Part shown: piece after piece, positions 23,501 to 34,621 of the stretch
Layout of the letters: every line of letters starts with the position of its first letter
How positions within the stretch are numbered: position 1 is the stretch's first letter
From: Coptis chinensis
Taxonomy: Eukaryota > Streptophyta > Magnoliopsida > Ranunculales > Ranunculaceae
Reading direction: 5' to 3'
Assembly (NCBI GenBank): GCA_015680905.1
Contig: JADFTS010000034.1
Span: forward strand, 62,001 to 126,000
DNA: 64,000 bases
Made by a program: the position numbers and the translations under genes
The notes under the pieces: model-generated
What the model was told of the DNA's origin: nothing
Seen by the model: only the letters and a program-made list of their open reading frames with translations
Database searches by the model: none

Positions 23501-25575
23501 ACAGTTGTTAAGAGATGGGATCATAGCTATTGACTTTGTGAGGTCAAAAGAAAAATTTAGTTGATCCTTTAACTAAAGGCCCGGCTAGAGATTTGGTTTT
23601 AGTACATCGAGGGGATGGGGCTAAAAGTCTATTAAAGACTAATTGCCTATTTAATTAAATCACCGATAACCCGACACCCAACCTTGGTGAATGGAGATCC
23701 CGGATCAAGGTTCAATGGGGAAACAAGTTATCTGGCGTGATTTGTGGGGGTACTACACCTAGAGTGAAAACTCTGTACCCATCCCTATGATGTAGTAGTA
23801 CCCTCTTGTATCTTTTAAAGGATGAGTGAATACTCTTAATGCTTTCTATAATTGGTTTTTCGATTGGGGTGTAATGATCTGATACACTCGGACAGAGGCA
23901 CCTATATGAGTGAGGAAGTAAAAGCCGCTTCCTATGAGAACTTATAGGCTTGTTCTCTAGAGCACTCATGAAACTGGGAAGCTCATGGCTATCTGAGCAC
24001 AACCGAGGGAACTCTATGATGATTTTTGAAGTTATGTGTGTTACTGTTGACTTGGCTTACATATAGGTTGAACAGTTCAAGACTAAGGTCATTTGGTCAA
24101 CTAGTAATCCAAACGGACAAACACCAGCGAAGGTTCAAGTCGTATGACACCTTGACCCATTCATAACTTCTTCATACTCCGGACATTCTTGTTTTGTTTT
24201 TCTTTTCTTCGTTTCTTAATAATTCCATTCATGTGGGGGATTGTTGGAAATGTGAATGAATTTGTGTCCTCATGGGTTTGAACCCATGACCTTTTGTATC
24301 TACTACACTCAAATGTGGGGGCTTTAGTCCCACATTGGTTACTAAACTTAAGACTCTTAAGTTTATATTGGTTGTGTCCTTATGGAGGGATAGTGTAGAG
24401 ATATAAGGAGGTGCTGCTTCGCGCACACAAGGCCTCCTTGGTTTGGGGGGCTCGGGAGGTGGGAGCTCCGAAAACCTTAGCGCTGCGTGTGCCCACACAC
24501 GCCGCCGAGGGGGTGCAAATCCACCCAATTGGGCTTCGTCTGGAATCTTGGGGTGCAAATCTTTCCTTGATTCGAGTCAAACCATGAGGAGTCGTGACTC
24601 TAGCCTTGAGTTACGTTTTTTCAGATCTATAAAACAAAGGTCTCTCTGTTTAAAAAAAAAAAAAAACACAACGTTATTTTCCTCGATTAAAAACTTGTGC
24701 GGGGTATCTTTGAGAGTTCCCCGCAGAGAGTTTGGTCATTGGTCGGTGACACGCTCATCCATCTGCTTTGTATCCCGGGAGGCGACGCTTTGAGGTGCAA
24801 AGAACCATACCCGGGCGTTTTTGTCTTAAGGAAATTGTGCCGAACACAATCCTCATTGATAAGTTTTACTTCCTTTCTTATTACTGTTTTTCGATACTAG
24901 ATTAATACACATTTGTATATATCTTAGTCATGTTTCTTGAGCAAGTTTTTTAAAAAATTTGGACTTCAAAGTTAAATTAAGGGCATGTAGATATAATCTC
25001 TCAACCATGGATAACATGCTCACAAAAATTCAGCTAATACAAAGAAACTAACCTTAGAACATGCTCACAAAAATTCTGAATCATAAGATGAAAAGTTAAA
25101 AAATAAACACATGGTTAGACATATATATCCAAATATGATGATTTTTTGTGAGAATGATCTTCATGGTGGTGGGTAGATCATTTTCACAAAAACCATGCCT
25201 TAATTCATTTGTATGTCGAAAATATGGGCACAATGTGCACATATAAAGAGCCCTCTCCTGTATATATATGCAAGAACATTAAGGTAGTTCCACACACACA
25301 ATGACACTAAGCTAGTCCATTTTTTTGTGAAAGGTATCAAGCGGTGTGCATCACTTGTGCGGTCGATATAATTGGTGTGAACTTGGATATATACTAGAAC
25401 ATGCTTACACAATTTGTGTAATATTGATGGCTAAGTATCTATCAGATAGATCAAATGATAAATAAAACTTTGGAACACAAAATGTACGCCTAAGAGCTAT
25501 TGAGAAAACAAGAAAGAAACCTGAAGCGACAAGAAGTGCCACAAAGAAAATCAACTTAACAGAAGCTTTTTCCAT
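20592..25575 (-). CDS. Secreted cysteine-rich (defensin-like) peptide, two exons
   Basis: Exon 1 (25575-25521) encodes the signal peptide [18 protein letters not shown]. Exon 2 (20878-20592) encodes the mature part. The join is in phase 1 at AG|GT and gives 113 residues. The mature region has 16 cysteines arranged as two similar eight-cysteine halves, each ending in a Cys-x-Cys pair (GRCEC and GRCHC). Architecture (short signal exon, one intron, cysteine-rich exon) is that of plant defensin-like peptides. Such peptides serve in defence or pollen/ovule signalling, and which applies cannot be told. The same exon pair occurs at 30257-30985, supporting the join. The intron has grown to 4.6 kb because a copia element and a MITE relic sit in it. 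Frame is intact, but expression across the intron is unproven. Confidence 0.78.
21479..22134 (+). repeat. 5' LTR of the copia element
   Basis: 656 bp, TG...CA ends. Differs from the 3' LTR by substitutions and several small insertions or deletions (for example around 21655-21700, where the 3' copy has additional GC-rich sequence), so insertion is not very recent. Confidence 0.92.
24242..24909 (+). repeat. 3' LTR of the copia element
   Basis: 668 bp partner of the 5' LTR. Starts right after the polypurine tract and is followed by the CATTT target duplication. An inverted pair of short words in the LTR (gggtttgaaccc) gives a tRNA-like look but no tRNA. Confidence 0.92.
24940..25265. mobile_element. 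Relic of the TA-associated MITE family
   Basis: Diverged copy of the element at 29588-29979. It shares in order the blocks catgctcacaaaaattcagc, taaccttagaacatgctcac, acatggttagacatat and tgtgagaatgatcttcatgg. Its right end, gagccctctcctg, is followed by TATATATA, as in the better copies. It lies in the intron of the first cysteine-rich gene next to the copia element. Confidence 0.75.
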
Positions 25576-27345
25576 TCTTTCCCTTCTTGATTATGAATTC
25601 CCTTCAATTGTTGAATGCTATGGATGTGAGCATTGTTATAAGATGTAAAGTGTTGAGTTTGCACTGTCCATTTTTATTGAAGATTGTGTTATGATTAGCA
25701 TTGCAACCCATCCAATGTAAGGATATTATTTAGAATGATTTGTTGAGATTCTAAAGGTATCTTATGGTAAGAATATTAAAATTTCTTTATGAGGAATGAA
25801 TATAATGCCATTTTCACATGTATGTAATAATCTTTGGCACTTAACAAATAAATAAGGAGTAACTTACCTGATATGCACGGTCTTCTTTTCTAGATTCCAC
25901 ATTTGTTCTAGCATTCAAAACAACAGATCCTCTATACTTGCACAAAAAAAATGTTTAATAACAAAAAAATGTAGCGCATTTGTTGCCTATGACAGTCTAA
26001 TTTTTTTGCATATCAATAAAATATTTTATTTGAAAAGAAACGTTAAGCCAAAAAAAAAGTTGGCCCCAAAAACCCTTCCCTATTCTTGATCATCTCTCTT
26101 TCTTGTCAAAAAGTTCCACTCTCATTCACTATAATTTTTATTATTTTGGAATAAAAAAAGAAATTTCATATGGTCCTTTATCTATTGACATGAACATCCA
26201 TCAAACTTTTATTTTAGCATTATTTATTTCTCCATGATACTGAAAATAAATCAAATTTTATGACAATGCAGCTATCCCACATTCAAGTTGCAGTTATTTG
26301 TTGCGTTTTTTTAGCTTGAAGTATGTTTACGGTCTTGGGTTAGAACCACCATATTTAAAGATTTATTTCTCAAGCACTCTCCCATTTGAACATAGATTTG
26401 TGTTTTTAATCCTTATATTAGAAGGTAGAGTCAGCATTATACCAATTTTTATATATTGTTATGTGAGGGTCTAAATAGATGAGTGATTTTTTTTAAGTGA
26501 AGGTTTTCAATAGTCGAGCACAAGTCTTGGTACTTAAAAATAGCTCTAAAAGCACCATAAAATTTTGGATTTCTCATAAAACCAACATATAATTACAACT
26601 CCGAATTTTTAATGTTTAAATACTAAATAACTTAAACAAATAGAAATATGAAAAGGGCTTAATTACAAGCTAGGAGTAGTGAGTTTCAAAGTTAAAATCA
26701 CACCCCTACGTTTCAAATATTAGAACCACATACCTGCTTCCTTTCATTTTATTTTATAGCAACATCACTGCTCTTTATCGGAAATTGAGTAACGTCCTTT
26801 TCAAATTTCTTCTAAAATACTTATGATGCTATAGGTTTTTCAAAGTACTTCCGCTTTTGTATTCCTATTTAGCGCTCACTTATTTTATAGTATTGTTACT
26901 TATATTTTACATATAATAACATTGAATTATTATTTAATAAATTTTTGCTTTTATGTAGTCTATTCATCCATTTCTGCCATTACACATTAAATTGAAAAGC
27001 AGATCATTCAAATTTGCTTTTATTTATATCTTTATCTTTAGAAATCTCTTTTATTGATGTTAAAAACATGTAGACCAGGTATAATTAGGATTAAATTTCA
27101 TTAAAAAATAATTGTTTTGAGTTTTCTCAAGTTTGACAGCGCGCTTGTCATAATTAAGAGAAGAGTAACAAGTTTTAAAAACATTCCTAAGTTTGAAGAA
27201 AGAAGATTAGTGAAATTCTTGCTATACTAAAAGTTTTGCATGTTTTCCAAGTTTTGCACGTTTTCCATTAGAAATGTTGCAAGGACCAAAAACATAAAAA
27301 ATTACGTATATGGAAGGACTATATGGAAATACATATAGTTTCACT
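25576..27345. other. Upstream region of the cysteine-rich gene, otherwise empty
   Basis: The first 100 bp upstream of the signal-peptide ATG resemble the sequence upstream of the paralogue at 30986, so this is probably promoter. The remainder is AT-rich and no gene, RNA or complete mobile element was recognised. Confidence 0.45.
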
Positions 27346-27546
27346 CATAGTTCGGAATTTCAGAATTCTCGGAATTTCGACAAATTCAAAAACCGAAATT
27401 CACTAAATTTCAACCCCTATCACATTCGGAATTTTGGATAATTCGGAATTTCAGATATTTCAACTCTATATTCGGAATTCCAATTTTTTTGAAAAACCGA
27501 AATTCCAGACGGAATTCCGAAATTTTGTTCGAAATCACGAACTATA
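27346..27546. mobile_element. Short hAT-like MITE
   Basis: A 201-bp segment flanked by an 8-bp direct repeat gtttcact (27338-27345 and 27547-27554). The ends are imperfect inverted repeats (catagttcggaatttc inward from the left, tatagttcgtgatttc inward from the right). Inside, the word CGGAATTTC and its complement recur many times. An 8-bp target duplication fits hAT-type transposition. Confidence 0.65.
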
Positions 27547-27554
27547 GTTTCACT

Positions 27555-28415
27555 ACAATCACATAAAAGGTCGGGTACCCCTTTAAAAAAAATTTAAACA
27601 TGTAAATCTAAAATACTTTAAAGAACGCGGCTGTTATCTACAGTCCCGCAACAGTATTTTAACATTTTTTTATGTAACTCTTGGTCTCTTCAACCATTTT
27701 ATTTGGACGGAATTGCCCATATCCATTTGATTAAATTACAAAACACCCAACCAAAATATTAAAGTAAATTTGTAATAATAATAAAGACAATTATGTCATT
27801 TAAACGCAACACACTTTTTCCACACCAAATAACAACTACTAAACATCATGTGCGGAGCACATGCATCATGCTAGTGATTGTTAATGCAATCAACAAAAGA
27901 AAGGAAAGACCAAACGCTAATAAATAATTAAGTCTAGACCAAACGCAAATATCACCATTATTGGAAAGATAACCCTCTGGCCGGTTTGCTAACCAATGTA
28001 TGAAATTACTCAATTACTGTTAAATCCATTTAGAGAAACTTCACGCAAATAAAAATATGATACATATCCTTTTGAATCAAAAGTAATAACCACACTATTC
28101 CAACATATAAATGCCAAACTTACAATATTATCGAAATCCATCCTAAGAATGCAATGTAATCAGTACAGTCCTACACATAGTTAGTGATTCGGTGAATATA
28201 TAATTCATGAATTTTCTGTTTAATTCAGAAAATGATTAATAATGCCGCACTTCTCAATCATAAGGACTAATTCATGAATTTATGAAGGTCCCAATAACGT
28301 ACCACCTTATTTTTGTCTTGGTTGTACAGGTAGTGGATATGTGCCTCCTTATGCAGTGTAAGTACCTGATGCCAAACGTTAGATTAAGTGTGTTACGTAC
28401 GTTGTCTAGTCTAGA
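27555..28415. other. No recognisable feature
   Basis: AT-rich sequence without family-like ORFs, RNA genes or terminal repeats. Confidence 0.4.
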
Positions 28416-28975
28416 TTTGTTGTGAAAACGAAGCCTACTTGTATAATATGTTTATACATTGGCTTCTATCTCATTCTACAAATTGATTTAAGACTTGATT
28501 TTTTGTTGATCTCACATTACCACCGTAGAGAACATCCCTACAAAAGATGAGCTCATTTGGATATTTCAAACGATGCTAAAAAGGGTTGATAACTTTTAAT
28601 TTGTGGTTGTCAAAATAAAGTCACGATTGTAAAACAACTTTTGCATAAGGGTGAGATTTCGATATGTTATATATATAATGGTAAGATTATATATATTTGT
28701 TGTGAAAACAAAACCTACTTGTATAATATGTTTATACATTGGCTTCTATCTCATTCTACAAATTCATTTAAGACTTGATTTTTCGTGGATCTCACATTAC
28801 CACCGTAGAGAACATCCCTGCAAAAGATGAGCTCATTTGGATATTTCAAACGATGCTAAATAGAGTTGATAACTTTTAATTTGTGGTTGTCAAAATAAAG
28901 TCACGATTGTAAAACAACATTTGCATAAGGGTGAGATTTCGATATGTTATATATATAATGGTAAGGTTAGACCCA
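28416..28975 (+). repeat. Two-copy tandem duplication, period 280 bp
   Basis: 28416-28695 is repeated at 28696-28975 with only a few differences, for example acctacttgtataatatgtt, accaccgtagagaacatccc and gggtgagatttcgatatg in both. It is non-coding. The second copy runs directly into the long (TA)n tract. Confidence 0.9.
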
Positions 28976-28987
28976 CGAGGTTAGACC

Positions 28988-29519
<532 letters not shown>

Positions 29520-29587
<68 letters not shown>
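29520..29587. repeat. (TA)n microsatellite between MITE copies
   Basis: About 68 bp of pure TA separating two inverted copies of the same MITE. Confidence 0.93.
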
Positions 29588-29589
<2 letters not shown>

Positions 29590-29977
29590 AGAGGAGGGAT
29601 AGAGGCACATTCACTGTAGCCACATTCTAGCCACATTGTAAATTAATCCAAGTAAAATCGTGGACTTAAAAGTTGAATTAAAGGCTGAATTTTTGTGGAG
29701 ATGATCTCCCCACCATGGAGAACATGCTCACAAAAATTCAGCTCATTTAAAGAAATCTAACCTTAGAACATGCTCACAAAATTTTTGGACCGTTTGATGA
29801 AAAGCTAAAAAATGAACACTAAGTTTTACATGGTTAGACATATCCAAATATTATAATTTTTTGTGAGAATGATCTTCATGGTGGGGAAATCATCTCCACA
29901 AAAAACTAGGTCTTAATTCATTTGTATGTGAAAAATGTGGCTAGAATGTGCACATAAGAATGTGCCTCTATCCCTCC

Positions 29978-29979
<2 letters not shown>
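29588..29979 (+). mobile_element. TA-embedded MITE, copy B
   Basis: Same family as copy A but inverted. Ends are ggagggatagaggcacattc and aatgtgcctctatccctccc, with (TA)n on both sides. Copies A and B form a large inverted repeat with arms of about 390 bp and a TA loop. Confidence 0.88.

Positions 29980-30042
<63 letters not shown>
29980..30042. repeat. (TA)n microsatellite
   Basis: About 62 bp of TA at the right side of MITE copy B. Confidence 0.93.
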
Positions 30043-30043
<1 letters not shown>

Positions 30044-30256
30044 GGGCTGGCTCGTCGACATACATAAAAAATGACATGACATGGAATTGACATACGCAAT
30101 CCAAAAGCGGACTTGACATACGAAATTGACATACGTAGACAGCCCGATATCCCAAAGAAAATGGATGTGTGTTATCAAGATCGCCCAAATTAAAACTTTT
30201 ATTTTATTTACCCAAATTCCAATAAACTTAACAAAAACAATGCTTCAGTGAACGAC

Positions 30257-30985
30257 TTATTTGCAATGACATGTACCATTCTCACAATCTCCAATTCCAT
30301 TGGCACAATGGTACACACAATCGTAATCATCGTCACAATCCGCATCAGTAGGCTTCACTTTTGTCTGGTTTTTATCAAAGGTATGTGCATGAATGGTTCA
30401 CACTGGCATTGACCTTTCAGACATTTCCCAGTACAATCAACGCAATCCGTCATGCATCCATTGTCATCTTCACAAAAATTTCATCAAAACATAGTTTTTT
30501 CGCGTCAACATGAGAATTCATGTATGGAAAACCTGCACATGTATTAGATTTTATTACTTAAATCAATACCGAGAAATTGTTATTAGGTCTAGAAGAACAC
30601 TAAAAAAGTTTTACAAAAAAAATAGTTATCATCGAAACTTTTTAAAGTATTATTATAATGCAATATAACCAAAAATTAATTTGGATAAACCTTATAATTA
30701 ATAGAAGGAACTAGATCGACCAACTCCTTATGATTAGTGATAGACTTGCCACACAACAATAACACTATTCTTTAGAAAATTTGACTATAGAGAAAATTTA
30801 ACACATGCATGCAAAACTCACCTTGGATTTCAAGGTGTGAATATAACTTACAAGCTAGGTTAGTTCTATGCTAATTGTTTATGTTATCTCTCACACACTA
30901 ACAAAAAATTTATTAAGAAAAATTAACCTGAGAAAAAAGAAAGAAGTGTCACAACAAAAATTATCTTCACAAAAGCTTTTTCCAT
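30257..30985 (-). pseudogene. Second cysteine-rich peptide gene, frameshifted
   Basis: Paralogue of the gene at 20592-25575. Exon 1 (30985-30928) encodes the signal peptide MEKAFVKIIFVVTLLSFFS with a good donor. Exon 2 (30532-30257) keeps the acceptor and the cysteine spacing of the paralogue, but only if the frame changes twice: near 30475 (just before the first cysteine cluster) and again near 30380-30400. As it stands, a stop follows soon after the first shift. The intron is only 395 bp, which shows the ancestral intron was short and that the other copy's long intron is due to insertion. Sequencing error in one of the short homopolymers is possible but two shifts make decay more likely. 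Confidence 0.75.
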
Positions 30986-31183
30986 TTGCTATTTCTTTTG
31001 TTCTTGGTTTTGAACTTCCTTGAGTATGTGACCACTATTTATAAGTTTTTTTTGGTGGTAGTGGATTTGTTAAACTTTCCATATAAGATTTTGTTTGATT
31101 TGGAGACTTGTTATGGTAAGCATCTTATTGCAAAAGATGTCAGAAGATTTCACATGGCGGCTTTGTATGGTAAGAATCTTACT
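30986..31183. other. Upstream region of the second cysteine-rich gene
   Basis: Resembles the region upstream of the first copy (25576 on), so it is probably a shared ancestral promoter. The ORF on the plus strand here has no family features. Confidence 0.4.
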
Positions 31184-31206
31184 GGAGCAAGTTTCTAAAA
31201 TTTAGC

Positions 31207-31290
<84 letters not shown>

Positions 31291-31985
31291 AATATACAAA
31301 AAAAATTATTTAGATTCCCTTAATAACTCCATAGGGACTGCATATCTTACGTGGCATCCAAATTATATTTCTCTTTCCAATAATAAGAAAACAAAAATAG
31401 AAACAAAAAAAAAAACTAATAACTACCCAATTAAATAACTAACACTCGAAATAGTAACAAATAAATAACAAAAATCTTGCCTTATATTTCCACAAACAAA
31501 TAAACAAAAAAAAAAAAAAAAAAAAAAAAAGGATAAAGAAAATTACAAAAATTGAAAAAATAAAACCCAACACCGTACCCTAAAAAATGTTGGGCACCCA
31601 AAAAAATCACCTTCGTCATTCTCAATCCCCTCACTCTCTTTCTTGTCACAAAATTCCATTTTTTATGACTTTAGTTTATATTAATTTTTAATGGAGAAAA
31701 AAATCCTTATGATTATCTATCTATTAACTTAAACAAATGCTTGGATGATGATGTCAAAAAATATGATGATTTGTTTCACAAGTGCACCCGATTTTTATTT
31801 TTTATTTTTTATTTTTTTTGGAGTTTAAGTTTATTTTCCTTTCTTTCTTTGGTTGATTTGTTTGGGGAAATATAGGCAAGTTTTTTATTTATTTGTTATT
31901 TTAGTTTTAGTCATTTAATTAGGTATGTTATTTGGTATTAATTTATTTCTATGTTTGCTTTTTGAATTTTAGAAAGAGAATAGGA
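31184..31985 (+). repeat. Segmental duplication, copy 1
   Basis: Matches 39952-40672 in the same orientation, starting at ggagcaagtttctaaaattt and ending near aagattttgatg or gattttgatg. It includes ttacgtggca and a long poly(A) block. Differences are mainly in microsatellite length. It is non-coding. Confidence 0.88.
31210..31287. repeat. (TA)n(GA)n compound microsatellite
   Basis: About 15 TA followed by about 24 GA dinucleotides. The GA part is missing from the duplicate at 39977-40000, so it grew after, or was lost since, the duplication. Confidence 0.92.
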
Positions 31986-33384
31986 TTTTGATGTTGAAGT
32001 TTGAGTAGTAGTTGTGGTAAGCTTCAAAAGTTTGTTTTGAATGATTGGGAGTTTTAGAAGGAAGGAAGGTAGACTTCTTTTAGGACTTGTTTAGTTAACT
32101 AGTTGAATGAAAAACATTAGAAAGACTTGTTGAATGAAAGATTGAAACATAAGCATTGAATAAATGAAATGAATGATTGAAAGAAGAACAACAAAGAAGA
32201 AATAATTGATTGATTGATTGAAGAACAAAAAGTAAATAACAAGATTGAAAATGAAGAATGAAAAAAAGTAAATGACTTGAATGAAAAATTACTAGAAAAT
32301 AAATTCTACATGACACTAGAATAAGTCTAGGTGCATTCTCTCATCCTACTTTTGAGTTCTTATACCCCTACTTTTACAAAAGGCTGATTTGCCTTCTCCC
32401 TCTACATTTGAGACACCTCACCAAGTTTGCTTTATGTTTTTTTTTTTTTTTTTTTTGCTTTTTCATTTTGCTTTTTGATTTCTTCTTGATCAATCTAGGT
32501 TTAAGAGAAAGCCTTCTTTTGTGTCAAGGACATCTATCCCTGGTCTTCTGATTTAAGGACTTGACTTTCAGCTCTCTGGGTTTGAGTCCTTGACCTTTGA
32601 CATTTGACTTTGACTTTGACTTTTTTAGCACTTTTTCATAACAGCTTCGAGTCTTCATAATAAGCGTAAATAAGGTTCCTTTTGGTGCTAATTAAGACAC
32701 AACTTTTATGATAAGTGGTCTGAATTGCTCTGTAACCTGAAAAAGGCAATAAAAACTATAAGTTGTCTTTTCATTATGTGTAAGAAGGGCTGTAATGCAG
32801 TAATGTAAGGGTAATAAAATGCACATTTGAGAGCTAATCAACCACCCCCAAATAGCATTTTGCTTGTCCTCAAGCAAATATGAGAGAAAAAACTAAGATC
32901 ACAAATGAGTAATTTATTATTATTTATATTAATAGAAATATGTTTTGTCCTCAAAGTATGATGAAGAGATAAGGAAAGAGATTACCATAGAAACATGAGC
33001 AAAAATGGCGATACACCTGTATTATGTTCTTCATGATGAAAATACGCCACCCCCAAATAAGTTTGGGGCATGGGTTGTTTGATATAAAACGAGAAACGAG
33101 AAATATATTGTTTATTATACAATATAGGGATTTGCGTAATTATTCTACTATGAAATTTTTGGGTTTTTGTATTTTTGAAAATAATATAATGCATAAAGAA
33201 AAATGAAATTTTTTGGCATGATGTATTTGTATTACTTTCTACTCATATACCAAATTCCACAACAAAACATAATATAGCAGACATATATTAAAATGCATAC
33301 TAACGTTATAGAAGGAAAGAAAAATAAAGAACAAAAAATACAAAGAAAAATAAAAATGTCCAACTATACGGACACTAGGGAACT
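31986..33384. other. Low-complexity region, no gene
   Basis: The 32095-32300 part is rich in gaatgaa/gattga words. A poly(T) run lies at 32437-32456. Around 32845-32875 and 33045 occur ccacccccaaata-type words next to ttgcttgtcctcaagcaa, a hairpin-like motif often seen in plant retrotransposon surroundings. No ORF with family features. Confidence 0.4.
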
Positions 33385-34155
33385 TTCTAGTCATAATCCA
33401 TTCGTGACTCGTCCTGACGTCGAGAAGATCCTTCTCCTCGCTGATGTCGGTTCCTAGAGTGTCTATCACTACGTGGGAGCATATCTCTAATGTTGTGTAG
33501 TGTTCTAGTGACACTGTGCTGAAAGCGTCGCTACTCTTGCTAGAAGGACTGTTGATCCTCTTTAATGTCTTGCTGAGATGCCATGATGACTTGCTGCGTT
33601 TGCCTGAGCTGATGAACGTGCTAGTGCAGAATCTTCTGGCCTCCATGGAGAAACTGAATTCCATCCATGGGCTGAGTGAACTGTCGAGTGGCACATTTAG
33701 CGAAGTAGTCCACTTGCTCGGTAGGGCTTGCTTGCTCAGCGGCAGGTGGATACCAGAATTGTTGGACGCAGTGGGTATAGATTGGACCTCTAGTAGCGTC
33801 CCTTACCTCCACTAAAGCATCAGCAACATCGAACCCCCAATGCTGCATGATCCTGGTGACCAGCACTAGTAGATCGAGGGGCGGTGTACCTCCTGGGTTT
33901 GCAGAGTTGCTCCCATATGAAGGTGACGATACATAAGTTGTTCTTCTGCTCCTGAAGAATCCATAGAATATGGAGCATCGATTTGCTGATATCAGAGGCT
34001 TTACTGAGCCTATCAAGTTGTAGGCTGTCCATTGAGAAACCACCAACTGATTCCTTCGCAGAGAGTTCTGAAACATGTAGTGAGACTTGGGGTTCTTCAC
34101 CCCCTCGAGAAGTGTTTCGACCATCATCACATCGATGGTCTTGTCGTCTAGCATG
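33385..34155 (-). pseudogene. Degenerate retroelement-type ORF (gag-like, uncertain)
   Basis: A minus-strand frame runs from about 34155 to 33385 with only a few stops. It contains DVMMVETLLEGVKNPKSHY, LIGSVKPLISANRCSI, a middle part with RDATRGPIYTHCVQQFWYPP, and a hydrophilic Gln/Arg-rich end (IMASQQDIKEDQQS, RRFQHSVTRTLHNIRDMLPR). The layout resembles retrotransposon gag-side proteins annotated in plants as putative transposon proteins, but I could not place it in a family. Its 5' end is cut at 34155 where a reverse-transcriptase fragment begins in the opposite orientation. Confidence 0.45.
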
Positions 34156-34415
34156 AGGAAGCTTGCAGAGCTAACCAACATTGTTTCATTTTGTTTAATT
34201 TCGACATTTTCGATTTCTTGGAACAACATTCTGTTGAGCTCCTCAAGCGACTTCAGAAAGTTATGGAAAATAATGTAATGACAGCTGGTCTAATGAGTTT
34301 GTATTAAAGAGGATATGATTTTCCATTCATAAAGGACTTGTAGCGCAACTTGTTGCACACTTGTCCTAATCTTTTGTAAAACTCGTTATCATTATCGACA
34401 AAATTTCCTTTTCAA
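34150..34415 (+). mobile_element. RT-array fragment A (3' end only)
   Basis: Carries only the last part of the repeated reverse-transcriptase unit: from atgaggaagcttgcagagc through cagcgcaacttgttgcac-like sequence to the 3' UTR-like end and an A run. Everything upstream is missing, so it is the left, truncated edge of the array. Confidence 0.82.
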
Positions 34416-34621
34416 AAAAAAAAAAATGATGTATATTAGGTTACCAAAAAATATAAAAAAGCTGATGTATATTAAGTTACCAAAAAAAAAAGAAAAACTA
34501 ATATATATTAAGTTAACAAAAAAAAAAAACGATGTACATTAAGTTACAAAAAAAAAAAAAAGTGATGCATATTAAGTTACAAAAAAAAAAAAAAAAACAA
34601 ACTATTGTTCGATGCTTGCAG
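34416..34621 (+). repeat. A-rich minisatellite linker 1
   Basis: Several imperfect copies of tgatgtatattaagttacc, each followed by 8-16 A residues. The same linker occurs between all units of the array and ends in gttcgatgcttgcag before the next unit. Confidence 0.9.

Larger units (their letters stand above)
21479..24909 (+). mobile_element. Ty1/copia LTR retrotransposon, internally deleted
   Basis: Two direct LTRs (21479-22134 and 24242-24909) begin TGTTGG and end ATACA, and are flanked by a 5-bp target duplication CATTT (21474-21478 and 24910-24914). A purine tract (gtggggga) precedes the 3' LTR. The interior is only 2.1 kb. From 22214 a gag-like region ([36 protein letters not shown]) with stops runs to about 22880, then jumps to the end of the reverse transcriptase/RNase H region ([23 protein letters not shown]) up to about 23600. 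Protease, integrase and the RT core are deleted, so it is non-autonomous. Sense orientation is plus, opposite to the host gene whose intron it occupies. Confidence 0.92.
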
